A DNA stretch of 64,000 nt from Pseudopyrenochaeta lycopersici (lineage: Eukaryota; Ascomycota; Dothideomycetes; Pleosporales; Pseudopyrenochaetaceae): NCBI GenBank assembly GCA_003313425.1, contig NHZP01000014.1:1054001-1118000 (forward strand), in the 5' to 3' direction. Position 1 is the first letter of the stretch. Every line of letters begins with the position of its first letter. A model generated the notes under the pieces. That model was not told the DNA's origin and ran no database searches. It worked only from the letters and a program-made list of their open reading frames with translations. The position numbers were made by a program, and so were the translations under genes. This document shows, piece after piece, positions 1 to 9,986 of the stretch.

Positions 1-1862
1 CTCGATGCTAAGATCCTCGTCTTAGAGGCTGGCCCAGATAATGCAGACCTGGAGAATGTTCATATGGCGGGTGGATGGAGCAAGAACTTCGATAGTGAAA
101 CGGATTGGAACATCGTCACAGAACCTATGGGCAACATCGACAACAGGCAAGTGAAGGTTAGTCGAGGCCGATTTCTTGGTGGATCCAGCGGTGTCAATGG
201 TACGCTGTGCATTCGCGGAACGAAGCAGGATTACGATGACTGGGGCCTGGACGAATGGACTGGCGAAAAGATGTTTGAGTACATGAAGAAGGTCTGTCTG
301 ATCCTGGCCCATTCGTAAGCATTGGACGCGGGAACCGAGTTAACCCTCACAAAGGCAGAAACATTCCACGAAAAAGATTGGCACAAGGCCGAAAAATTAG
401 TTCATGGCACTGATGGCCCTCTGCACATAGAACCACACGATCTTGCACCCATCTCAGAACGTGTCAAAGAGAGCATGATTGACCAAGGACTTCCATACCA
501 CCCAGACATGTTCTCTACAGGTGAGTCGCCTCATGGATGCGGTGATGTTCCACGAACAGTTCATCAAGGCATCCGAACAACGGCTGCCGACTTCATCACG
601 AAGGGCTACCGGCGAGAGAACATTACCATCAAAACGGATGTCACTGTTGATAAGCTTATCTTGTCGCCAAACTCGGGTGAGCTCACGGCGAGAGGTGTCG
701 CTACGATATCGAAGGCTGGGAAAAAGGTCGAGTATCACGCTCGTAAAGAGGTCCTCGTTACAGCGGGTGCATACTGTAGTCCGCCGATTCTGATGCGTTC
801 AGGAATAGGACCAAAGGAGGAGCTCGAGAAACACGGCATCGAGTGTGTTGTCGATCTTCCTGGCGTTGGCAAGAATCTCATGGACCATGTTGTACGTATA
901 AACCAACCTGAACAGATTAGAATGTGGAGTGGAAGAATGCTCATTGACGGCTCTAGCTTTGCTTCATCTTCTACGAAGTCTCCCAACCCAACCTCACCAA
1001 TGACTACCTTGCCTACCACGACAACGCCATAGCGTCGACTTACCAACTATACCAAGAAAAGAAAACCGGCATTCTGTCAACATTTCCCTTTGGAATATTC
1101 GGCTATGCACGTCTCGACGAGCGGCTCCAGGACTCGGACCTCTGGAAGAACGCGAAGCGAAAGCCAGGCCGGGATCCTATGAACTTAACTAAAGACCAAC
1201 CAAACGTCGAATTCTGGAATACGGAGCTCTATGGCGGACCAAAACAGTACGCAGACTTCCCAGTCGACCACAAACATGTTTTCTCATTGTGTACACTGCT
1301 TTTCAATCAACATTCGCGTGGCTATGTCACTCTCCACTCCTCTGACCCCCTGGAGAACCCCATCGTAGACCATAAATACTTGGACGATCCATTGGACATG
1401 CTTGTCATGACTGAAGCATGTCGATTAGCCAACGAAATTGTCATGAATGGGAAAGGTACAAGGGACATTATCAAAGGAAGTTGGCCAGCTAATCTCGCAC
1501 ATCACAAGAATACTACGCGTGAAGACTGGGAGCCGCATGTTCGACAGCACGCAACAACTTGTGAGTCACTCACTTATTCTTTGATGGTTCTCTAGCCACC
1601 GATTACGCATCAACATGATCTGACGAATGCAGGCTACCACGCATCCGGTACTTGCAAGATGGGCACATCAGAGGACAGGAACGCTGTCCTTGACTCACGG
1701 CTCCGTGTCCATGGTGTACGCAATCTGCGCGTTGCAGATGTATCTTCAGTACCAATAGTCAACAACGGACACACACAGATGGTCGCATATGGCATTGGGG
1801 AAGGCGCCGCGGAGATGATCAAAGAAGACGCCGCAAAGTCGTTTCTGAAGCAAAACGCCTGA
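1..1862 (+). CDS. GMC-family FAD oxidoreductase (choline dehydrogenase/alcohol oxidase-like), 5' partial
   Basis: Flavin-dependent oxidase or dehydrogenase of the glucose-methanol-choline family; the substrate cannot be told from sequence. The 5' end lies outside the window, so the N-terminal GxGxxG of the FAD fold is missing; the visible protein opens in the second Rossmann strand (KILVLEAGP). Four exons: 1-291, 355-891, 957-1560, 1633-1862, giving 553 visible residues, so about 30-60 residues are probably missing. Family signatures seen: GRFLGGSSGVNG (GMC signature 1 region), SPPILMRSGIG (signature 2), and near the C terminus YHASGTCKMG followed by VNNGHTQM, which holds the active-site His/Asn region. 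Introns are 63, 65 and 72 nt; the first ends in a weaker AAAG acceptor but keeps phase 0. No secretion signal can be assessed. Family assignment is secure, substrate unknown. Confidence 0.9.
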
Positions 1863-2549
1863 GGTTGCCAAGACGGCAGTGTGAAAGGAAAGAGAATACT
1901 CAGGAGAGCTCCAAAGATTGATAGAGTCTCATATTTTGTCATTGTTTTGGATGTGTAACTGTGACTGAAGAAATTCAGGTAGGGAATCGTAGAAGTAAGC
2001 AAGTTCGCATATACGATCTTAGGCTCTCGATGTTGTCAACCTTGCTATTGTTGTGATAATCATTGCTCGAGCCATGAATGCATAGTGTTAAGAGACTTGG
2101 TTGTGCCGAAATTTTATGTGACAATCCCAGGTCCGCTTTTTTAAGTAGACGAGCCATCATTCTCCACGCCGGGTTGGCAATGGCTATGCGGTCGCCACAG
2201 TGCCAATTTTCGAGATCTCTCATCTGAACAACCACATCTCGCTTCGTAACAAGCCGAGTGCAGCGCAGCACCATGACTCCGAATGGAAATAGCTTCTCAT
2301 ATCAGGCCATAACTTGCATATCTGTGTCATACATTGGAAGATATGTCACGATGGTGTTGGTGTGTCTGTAAGGACCAAAGGGTAATGGCGCTAGTGCCTA
2401 AGACGGTTAGCGTATACGGAAATATCATGAAGCGAACCCCCGCCCACACTCGATTTCGCGCGCTGTTGCGAACTTTAGTCTTTTGACAACCCAAGCGACG
2501 ACGCCCCCGAATCCGCTGCACGACCAATTTCCCCCCATCATCAAACGAA
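1863..2549. other. Intergenic: 3' region of GMC gene and RPL23 promoter
   Basis: This 687-bp gap follows the GMC stop and precedes the ribosomal protein start codon. I see only short random open frames. The stretch next to the start codon is C-rich (ccccccat a few bases upstream of the ATG), as is common in ribosomal protein leaders; no defined factor site is claimed. Confidence 0.5.
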
Positions 2550-3199
2550 ATGGCTTCCAAGCGTGGGTACGTTTGCGCACTTCTGGAAGACTCGGACAGA
2601 GGGCGTGGAAGCTGTGAAGATTGGCTAACGTGCGAACAGTCGAGGTTCAACCTCCGGTAACAAGCTCAAGATGACGCTTGGTCTGCCTGTGTACGTTCGA
2701 CCCCCGATTCGAGTGCTCCGCCGCACGCTGGGCTTTCATGCGACCAGACCCAAAAGGCGCACAAGACAAGAAGCAACGCTAACCGAAGCACAGCGGAGCC
2801 GTCATGAACTGCTGCGATAACTCGGGCGCCCGCAACCTCTACATCATCTCCGTCAAGGGAATCGGTGCGCGCCTCAACCGCCTGCCCGCTGGTGGTGCTG
2901 GTGACATGGTCATGGCGACTGTCAAGAAGGGAAAGCCCGAGCTGAGGAAGAAGGTCATGCCTGCCGTCATTGTTCGCCAGAGCAAGCCGTGGAGGCGAGC
3001 GGACGGTGTATTCCTCTACTTTGAGGACAACGCCGGCGTCATTGTCAACCCCAAGGGTGAAATGAAGGGCTCTGCCATCACTGGACCCGTCGCAAAGGAG
3101 GCCGCTGAGCTGTGGCCGGTACGTAGAACCAGACTGCGTCCAAGGGACAATGCTAACAAAGGCCAGCGTATCGCCTCCAACTCCGGTGTCGTCATGTGA
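2550..3199 (+). CDS. RPL23: 60S ribosomal protein L23 (uL14)
   Basis: Cytosolic large-subunit ribosomal protein uL14, which sits at the subunit interface near the GTPase-factor site. Four exons: 2550-2566, 2640-2690, 2794-3118, 3167-3199. The first two are tiny (17 and 51 nt), a usual arrangement for fungal ribosomal protein genes. The spliced protein is 141 residues, starts [14 protein letters not shown] and contains the conserved uL14 core: [49 protein letters not shown] and [20 protein letters not shown]. It ends [10 protein letters not shown]. All three introns begin GTACGT and end CAG, and phases join correctly. The start was chosen because MASKRG is the expected N terminus and the ATG opens the first short exon. 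This is one of the firmest calls in the window. Confidence 0.97.
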
Positions 3200-3528
3200 G
3201 GTGTCTCTTTTCTGCTTTCTCCAACATTCATGGGTCCACGGGCACGGCGAAAATGCATTTATGGGGTGAAGGAATTGGAAGTAGACGTTGCAAGAGTTAG
3301 CAATGGCATGTCCTTCACAATACCAGTCAAATGAACATTACGACCATCAAATACTACTTTCCATGCAACACATTCGCTGCGATGGGTGATTTGGGCACGA
3401 CTATGACTGCGAGGGGAACGAAAATACTGATTGTTTTGACGTCGGGAAAAAGTACCGGCTTGCCCAAGAACATAAATGCTAACGTGCGATGCAGCTAACC
3501 AAGCAGATTGCGCCGAATCTCTGAAACG
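3200..3528. other. Intergenic between convergent RPL23 and secreted hydrolase genes
   Basis: This 329-bp stretch lies between two convergent stop codons. It presumably holds the two 3' UTRs; I see no open frame of interest and no strong repeat. Confidence 0.5.
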
Positions 3529-4647
3529 CTAGAATCTGGTTTCCACGCCCTCTTCGCACGCTGCGCGGTCACAGACTAGCACTTGGAACTCAGTCTCTTC
3601 CACGACATCCTGTGCCCACCTCTTCACCACCATACTCTCCGCTTCCGCCTCTCTCTTCCGCCCGCCCACAAATTGAAGATTTTCATTCCCAACCACGCCG
3701 TTTGCAACGACTCCATTGCTCGGCGCTCCCAGGCCTTGTACCACACCATTTCCACCTTGCACGACGTTGGAGTAGCTTGTCAACATCGTCTGCACGCCCG
3801 ATACGAAGTCCTGTCCATCAAACTCGCAGTGCCCACCCGCAGGCGTATTGTCCACTGTCTGCAGTTGGTTGATCTGGGCCGCACTCAGCCCTGCATTCGC
3901 GGCCAGTTGTTCGTAAGCAACGACAGCCTGTGGGATTGAGCCCTGAAGCGATTGGAGCTCGGATTGAGTGGATTGGTAATGGATCCGTGTCTGTGACATT
4001 ACGGCCGCTGCATTCTGAAATGCAACTTGTGGAGGCATGGCTCCACAGTTCAACTCCACAGCACTGTTGACGTAGTTCTGCATCTGTGCCGGGATGAAGA
4101 AGCCTGACATCAGCAAACTACCTCCACTAACCCCCGTGAACACCACGTTGCTCATATCTACAGCAACACGTTGCGGCATTTCATTTTGAATGAAGTCATT
4201 GACTGCTTGGGCGTGAGCGACACCGTCGGTTCGCTGTAGACCTTGTCCACCACCCCAGAATAGATTCTGATTTGGCGCGAGAAGTGCAACGCCCATGGTA
4301 TTGGCTTGCACGTTTTGGTTGGGCATATCAAAGAAGGACTGGCCGCCGTCACCATGTAGTAATACATTGGCACCCAGGGTGCCATTGGATGATGTTGCTG
4401 CTGCTCCTGGCACGCCAGAGGCGGGCAGAAACTGGTCGGCTGGCGCGGATATCTTGAAACGGATTGGGAGCCCATTGACCATAACAGTATCGTCGAGAAT
4501 CATAGAGCCATCTTGGGCTCGGGAGATACCTTGAGGAATCTGAGCTGCTTGTTGTTGGGCCGTCTGTTGCGTCCGCCCGCCACGGTTACGCTGGGGAAGT
4601 GCAGCCGTGAAGGCGAGCATGGCGGAAAGGGCGATGAACTTCTGCAT
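3529..4647 (-). CDS. Secreted alpha/beta-hydrolase-like protein with Kex2-type C-terminal tail
   Basis: Single-exon gene for 372 residues. Residues 1-17 look like a signal peptide (hydrophobic core ending AALP). A Gln/Ala-rich linker follows, then a domain with features of a serine hydrolase: HGDGG at 98-102, as in an oxyanion-hole strand-loop of esterase/PHB-depolymerase-like folds; the nucleophile-elbow pattern G172-V-S174-G-G176; and GGHCEFDGQDF around 271-281, where H273 could be the catalytic His. An acidic triad member was not identified. Residues 295-325 are low complexity with repeated GVVQG/NGVV. The tail has KR at 331-332 directly followed by EAEAE, and a second KR at 342-343, the pattern used for Kex2 plus dipeptidyl-aminopeptidase maturation. 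Secretion and fold are inferred; the substrate is unknown. I do not recognise a named gene. Confidence 0.8.
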   Translation of the reverse strand: MQKFIALSAMLAFTAALPQRNRGGRTQQTAQQQAAQIPQGISRAQDGSMILDDTVMVNGLPIRFKISAPADQFLPASGVPGAAATSSNGTLGANVLLHGDGGQSFFDMPNQNVQANTMGVALLAPNQNLFWGGGQGLQRTDGVAHAQAVNDFIQNEMPQRVAVDMSNVVFTGVSGGSLLMSGFFIPAQMQNYVNSAVELNCGAMPPQVAFQNAAAVMSQTRIHYQSTQSELQSLQGSIPQAVVAYEQLAANAGLSAAQINQLQTVDNTPAGGHCEFDGQDFVSGVQTMLTSYSNVVQGGNGVVQGLGAPSNGVVANGVVGNENLQFVGGRKREAEAESMVVKRWAQDVVEETEFQVLVCDRAACEEGVETRF

Positions 4648-4780
4648 TTTGGCGACGTTTTTTGTGATTGTATGCGTATTGCAATGCGGAATAGAAATTA
4701 CGATGAATATAAAGTGGACCAGCCGAGAAGAAGATTAGACGAAAAACGAAGTACTGCACTGCAGATACAAAGCAGAACTA

Positions 4781-4820
4781 GAGAAAGGAGGGAGGGAGAG
4801 AGAGAGAGAAAGAGAGAGAC
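4781..4820. repeat. GA-rich microsatellite
   Basis: A purine tract of about 40 bp, ending in nearly pure (GA)n, lies about 135-175 bp upstream of the hydrolase start codon at 4647. It could form part of the promoter architecture (GA tracts often disfavour nucleosomes) or be a neutral repeat. Confidence 0.8.
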
Positions 4821-4960
4821 ACTCGTTCTTGATGATACCTACACTCCTGGCAACGGAGCTAAAATGTGGAGAAACTACTCACTCTCAAAACATCGTCAAG
4901 GAGCCAAGTCGAACACCGGGGGATCCTCTGAGCTTCGCTATTCTCCAATAAGCTTAAAAT

Positions 4961-5255
4961 CTAGGCATTGGCCATTGATGTTGGCGGCTCATGTTTGATG
5001 TGCGGCAGATGCTGCACGTCAGGTTTGGGAGCATGTTTCGAAGGCGTGCTTGGCGTAGCTTCTTGCGACGCTTTCCATTTGAGCCTCAATAGCGGAAAAC
5101 GGGGTGCTTTCCAATAAATGTGAGGTAGACTGAGCTCTACTCGATGCCACAAAGGAACGGTAGAATTACAAGGGAGAACAAGAAAGGAGGTACCAGCTCG
5201 CATTAGGCCCGTGCATGTCGCCAGCGCTCTTGGATGGCGTACGTTTCTTCGCCAT
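4961..5255 (-). CDS. Possible small two-exon gene (low confidence)
   Basis: A tentative model: ATG at 5255 with exon 5194-5255, a 64-nt GT..CAG intron (5130-5193, donor GTACCT) and exon 4961-5129. The joined frame is open for 76 residues, starting MAKKRTPSKSAGDMHG and ending with a Pro/His/Lys-rich segment. A second frame of the last exon, using the same acceptor, also reads as plausible protein (ending ARSYAKHAFETCSQT), so which frame is real is unsettled. I do not recognise the product. It sits in the 926-bp gap between the hydrolase and the small secreted protein, both on the same strand. It may equally be chance. Confidence 0.25.
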
Positions 5256-5573
5256 CGTTTGTCCATGTTTGAGCTCTGATCATCCCTCGACGTATCGAAA
5301 CTGACGTTTAAAACTAACGGCCCTCAGTAATTCCCTTGCCAATACACCGCCGGCTACGAAAAATAATTTCAGATGCGCAGCGTCACCCATTCGGCAGCAC
5401 TATCACAGCAACTAAAGATGGACCGCTGAAAGCAAACACGAAACTTATAGCAAGGCGTCTATATTCTATACTCATCAAATACCGAATTCATCCCACCAAT
5501 GCACGCCCAATCCCTTAGCCACCCTTAGTGGGCTTAGCTTAGCACACAGAAGGCCCTTGCCTTTACCTAGGTC
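5256..5573. other. Intergenic, nothing identified
   Basis: This stretch of about 320 bp lies downstream of the small secreted protein gene and upstream of the tentative small gene. There is no credible coding frame, and I noticed no strong repeat. Confidence 0.4.
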
Positions 5574-6235
5574 TCAATCTGAAGGATTGGACGGCCCAAT
5601 ATTCCTCAAATTGACCGCTGTCTGGCCCAAAGTTGTATCATTCCAGTATAGGGCGTATACACCGTCGTTGATCTGAAGAGCAGACCACATGGTCTGCAAT
5701 TGATTATCGTCGCCAATCAGTGAGGCTGTTGACCCATAGAATACGAATCCGGACGTGATAATACTACTGTCGGAAGTCTCGTTGCTGGAGAGGAAGCCGA
5801 CACGGTTGTCTGCAGCCCCAGAAGCTGGGACAAAGAGCGTCACATTCGACCACGACGGCGTTGTGGTGTTGGAAATTGCGGTTGCCGTGGTATTTGGTGA
5901 GGCAGGCCACGTCTCGTTTGAGCCAAAAGAGACTTTGTAAATGTTTAGTACTTACTTGTATAATTTTCACACAGGAGCACACGGTCTTACATTCGACAAT
6001 AGCTGCATCGGTGCTATTCGACTGACTTGGGTCTCCAATGTACGCATACCCTTAGGGCTGTTAGCCATAGTTGATGGTGCTCAAAGGTCAAGTTACCGTC
6101 TGCATAGAACAATGGGAAGCCACCATATCCTTCACCATAACCAAAAAGGCCGAAACTGTCAGGTGTAGACCGTTTCTTGGCACCCAATACCAATGAAGCC
6201 AGGGAGCAGAGCAATGCAAGGCGCTTGAAAGCCAT
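5574..6235 (-). CDS. Small secreted, N-glycosylation-rich, cysteine-poor protein
   Basis: Three exons on the minus strand: 6097-6235, 5991-6050 and 5574-5932. They are joined across introns of 46 and 58 nt and give a 185-residue protein. The first 18 residues form a typical signal peptide (MAFKRLALLCSLASLVLG), followed by a dibasic-like AKKR. The mature part is rich in Gly/Tyr near its start and in Asn/Ser/Thr in the middle, with many N-x-S/T sequons (for example NSTD, NETW, NTTA, NVTL, NDTT). The only cysteine is in the signal peptide. For intron 1 the first AG (6057) would put a stop in frame, so I used the next AG, 6 nt later; this restores a long open frame. No known domain is recognised. 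Candidates include a wall-associated or effector-like secreted protein. The laccase gene is divergent from it. Confidence 0.7.
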
Positions 6236-7149
6236 GATTTTGTTTTCTGGGTGCGACAGAGAACTAACAGTCTCGAAGTGAGAACGACGTTGGATGCGGT
6301 ACGAAAGAGAATGGATAGATGGATATACAGGAAGCTGAGGTGGCAGATATCCGTGTGGTTCAGAGCTGCAAAACCAAGTTATATGCTTCTTTTTACTTGC
6401 GCTGATAAGAGCCTCTCTTAATTCTCCTGCTATACTATACGCAAACGCTTCGTCACCTGGGTGGAGTGTTTCCCCCCCTTGTCCCCTGAAGGAGCTTTAC
6501 CTTGACGAAAGAGGCTACGACATAAATTCTCTTTGACCCCTAAGGCCTATATGCTGACACCTAAGGCTTATAAGCTGACAAAGTGCTTACCGTATTGGGA
6601 AGAATCTTGTTTCACATTGAGGGACGCGTTTATGGTACGTGTGCGCACGTAGTTGCTGAGCCACAGGTGCTAACTTCGCATTGACCAATAAGGCCCATGC
6701 TTTGTTTACGAGTACCTTTGTACCTTTGTTATAGCCACGAATCCAGCAGGGGAAGTTAATGACTAGTCCCACCATCTAAGTCCTTTTTCTGGTAGTCGGT
6801 GATGTTCGCCGCCGCTCGCTGGTGTTGGTCAAACGTTGGATTCGAAACATTTGTCGAGCCGCGTCACGGACCTAAACCCTCTACGCACGCTGACCTAGTA
6901 CCATGATTCGGTGCAAAGGGTACCACCAGACCATTTTCAGGGTCGTTGGGATTCTAGCAAAGGAGAAGGACAACAGTGTTGTGTAAGCCTCTGAATGAGG
7001 ATTAAACATAAGAACTCGCTGTATCCTCGTGATCATCAATTCGATACAGAATCATCTCTCAGCATCACTAAAGCAATCCAGTCCTCTCTTTGCAATACTG
7101 TTTTCCTATATTCAAGTTCTAAGCCTGTTGAACCATTTTCTCTATTAAA
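6236..7149. promoter_or_regulatory. Shared divergent promoter region of small secreted protein and laccase
   Basis: This 914-bp gap separates two divergently transcribed genes for secreted products, so regulatory sites may be shared. There is a near-direct repeat around 6530-6580 (cctaaggcctatatgctgac then cctaaggcttataagctgac). No copper- or stress-response element is claimed with confidence. Confidence 0.5.
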
Positions 7150-9092
7150 ATGGGTCTCCAAAGCCTTCGCAAGGCCGCTTTTTTACTTGGAGGTGTATCA
7201 GCCCTCCCTTCGATTCATCCCGAACATCATTCACTTTCCGCAAATCATCTATTTCCCAGGGCAGAATGCTCTGGTAACACCGCAACAACTCGTTCGCAGT
7301 GGTGCGACTACTCGATTGATACAGATTACACTACTGGTAGGCATGAACTCTTTCGATCACCGTGTCGACAACCGTAGGCTGATATCAAAATGTAGAGGTT
7401 CCCGACACTGGCGTGACTCGAGAATACTGGCTCGAGCTCACTGATGTGACAGTCGCGCCGGATGGTGTTTCTCGCTCAGCAATGGCCGTCAATGGAACCA
7501 TCCCTGGACCGACACTCTTCGCAGATTGGGGAGACACAGTTGTGGTACACGTTACGAACTCCTTGACTGATTCACAGAACGGTACCAGCATACACTGGCA
7601 TGGTATTCGGCAAAATTACACCAACGATCAGGACGGTGTCACTTCAATCACTCAATGCCCAACCGCTCCCGGTGACTCGTTAACATATACGTGGAGAGCC
7701 ACTCAGTATGGAAGCACTTGGTACCATTCGCACTTCGCTCTCCAGGCCTGGCAAGGTATTCTTGGCGGCATCATCATCAACGGCCCTGCTACAGCAGACT
7801 ATGACGAGGACCTTGGAATGCTATTTTTGAATGACTGGGATCACCAAGTAAGCAAGATATATACCTAAGTTCTTCATACTGTAGTTTCGAAAGACCGCTA
7901 ACGAAGTTTCTAACAGACAGTTGACGAGCTCTATATCCAAGCAGAATCGAGCGGGCCACCGACGCTAGACAATGGTTTAATCAACGGTACCAATACATAC
8001 GATGATGGTGGATTCAGATACAATACGTCATTTACATCAGGAACCTCGTACCGCATACGTCTCGTTAATGGTGCCGTCGACACGCATTTCAAATTCATGA
8101 TCGACAATCATACAATGACAGTGATTGCTTCGGATTTGGTGCCTATAGAACCATACGAAACAACCGTGTTGGATATTGGCATGGGTGAGCATTCCTATTT
8201 CCTATATGCTCGCCTCGATTTCTCACACCATATTCTACAGGCCAGCGGTACGACATCATCGTGACTGCAGATCAAGCTTCAACAGCGGACAATTTCTGGC
8301 TCCGTGCTATTCCTCAATCTGCATGCTCAGGTATGAAAAGCGCGTCAAAGTCCAGGGGTATATATCTAATGGTTCGTAGAAAACGATAATGAGGACGATA
8401 TCCGTGGCATTGTGTACTACGGCTCTTCTCCATCCACCCCGTCTACTTCAGCCTACGACTACGACGATAGCTGTTCCGACGAAACCGCAAACCTAGTACC
8501 ATATATATCCAAGACAGTGGACTCAGAATCAAGCACCAAGCTGGAAACAGCGACTGTAGGTTTCAATTCAGACAGACTGTTCCGCTGGTATCTCAATAGC
8601 ACGACAATGGTTGCAGAGTGGTCGAATCCGACGCTACTGCAAATTCTAAACGGCAACACAACATATGAAACCTCCAACGCCGTGATAGAATTAGCTAATG
8701 CCAACGAGTGGGTGTATGTTGTCATCGAAACTACCCTCGCGGTCCCTCACCCAATCCATCTCCACGGCCACGACTTCTTCGTTATCGCACAGGGTTCTGG
8801 CACCTATTCTGCCAGCACTACACTGACCCTGGACAATCCGCCAAGACGCGATACAGCAATGCTACCAGCATCTGGATACTTAGTGCTCGCATTTGAAACA
8901 GATAACCCTGGTGCGTGGTTGATGCATTGCCATATCGGGTGGCATACTAGCGAAGGATTTGCTCTCCAGTTTGTTGAGAGGTATAGCGAGATTGTTGCAT
9001 TGACGGATAGTGATAGATTGACTGGAGGTTGTACAAATTGGGACACTTTCCAAGAGACTGCTGAAATTGAACAAGAGGACTCGGGTGTTTGA
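7150..9092 (+). CDS. Secreted laccase (multicopper oxidase)
   Basis: Oxidises phenols or other donors at a type-1 copper and reduces O2 to water at a trinuclear cluster. Five exons: 7150-7336, 7396-7847, 7917-8184, 8241-8330, 8380-9092, coding for 569 residues. The N terminus is a signal peptide, followed by a propeptide-like stretch ending FPRAE. The four copper-binding blocks are present: HWHG at about 129-132, YHSHF at about 172-176, HPIHLHGH at about 456-463 and HCHIGWHTSEGF at about 515-526. The position of the type-1 axial residue in the last block is Phe. The protein ends DSGV, matching the C-terminal plug motif (DSG-L/I/V) of ascomycete laccases. Start ATG follows CTATTAAA. It could act in lignin or phenol oxidation, pigment formation or detoxification; the sequence does not decide. 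Confidence 0.93.
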
Positions 9093-9986
9093 TGAAAATT
9101 GCTCAGGACCTATCGGGGGCGCACATGAGTAGCATTTTGGCAATTTATTTATAGAAGGGAGGCATATCAGTAGCCTTGAAGGCGGGCTTCAGGTTGTGCA
9201 GGATGATAAAAGCTCGCGGAAGTACCAGTGCTGTGTGAGAGGCGTTGCCGGCTAGTTTGGAGTTTATTGGTGGACATTTTAGGAGATTCCAGTTGCATTG
9301 GGTGTATGTATGAGCAATGCGTACCTTTCCATGATTAGACTGAAGACTAGACTCCTCGAACCCGCCACACCCCCCCCCCCCCACACCTATAACTAACTTA
9401 ATACCTTCAATCGCAGTTGTCCCTGTTCCCAGAGCAATGCACGGCGGCTTTCTTATTTGAAGTATCAGCAGTTTGTCCTAGGACGTTGCGGTTGCTACAT
9501 GGTTATTTGGGAATTGAAATAAGCTTATGATCACCCCAGATTTCACATGTGGAAAGCTCTTCGGCTATATCGGAGACCAGCTTCTTCCTGAAATTTATCA
9601 ATGCGGTTCAGATGTCGGTGGATGTTCACAGCACTTCGCTGACTTGGTGAGAATAATTTGTCATAATGTGAACTTTTCGTCCTGAAAAAAATGAGTCCTT
9701 AGATTACTTGAGTGTCTTCATGCAGTGTCATAGTCAATCGATCTGGCTTGCTGGATTCCATGAAGACCGGACCTCTCGGCTACCTTGCAGCCGGATTGTC
9801 CAAACCACATGAATGACGTGGCGCAGCTGAGCACCGATACTTTTCACTTGTTCATCAGGTAATAATTCAGTTTTCGCATTCTCCACATGAGTAAATCTAG
9901 AGAAGGGGAAAATGAAGATGTACTTGTCAATATTTATGCATTCAGGCATCTATTGCCGAGCAACTAAGGTATCGCGAAGTGCAAGT
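9093..9986. other. Intergenic between convergent laccase and peptide transporter
   Basis: About 0.9 kb between two convergent stop codons. It contains a run of 13 C at 9370-9382 and otherwise short, unconvincing frames. Confidence 0.5.
9370..9382. repeat. Poly-C homopolymer run (C13)
   Basis: Thirteen consecutive C bases on the plus strand in the 3' flank of the laccase gene. The length is likely variable, and assembly or sequencing error is possible here. Confidence 0.85.
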
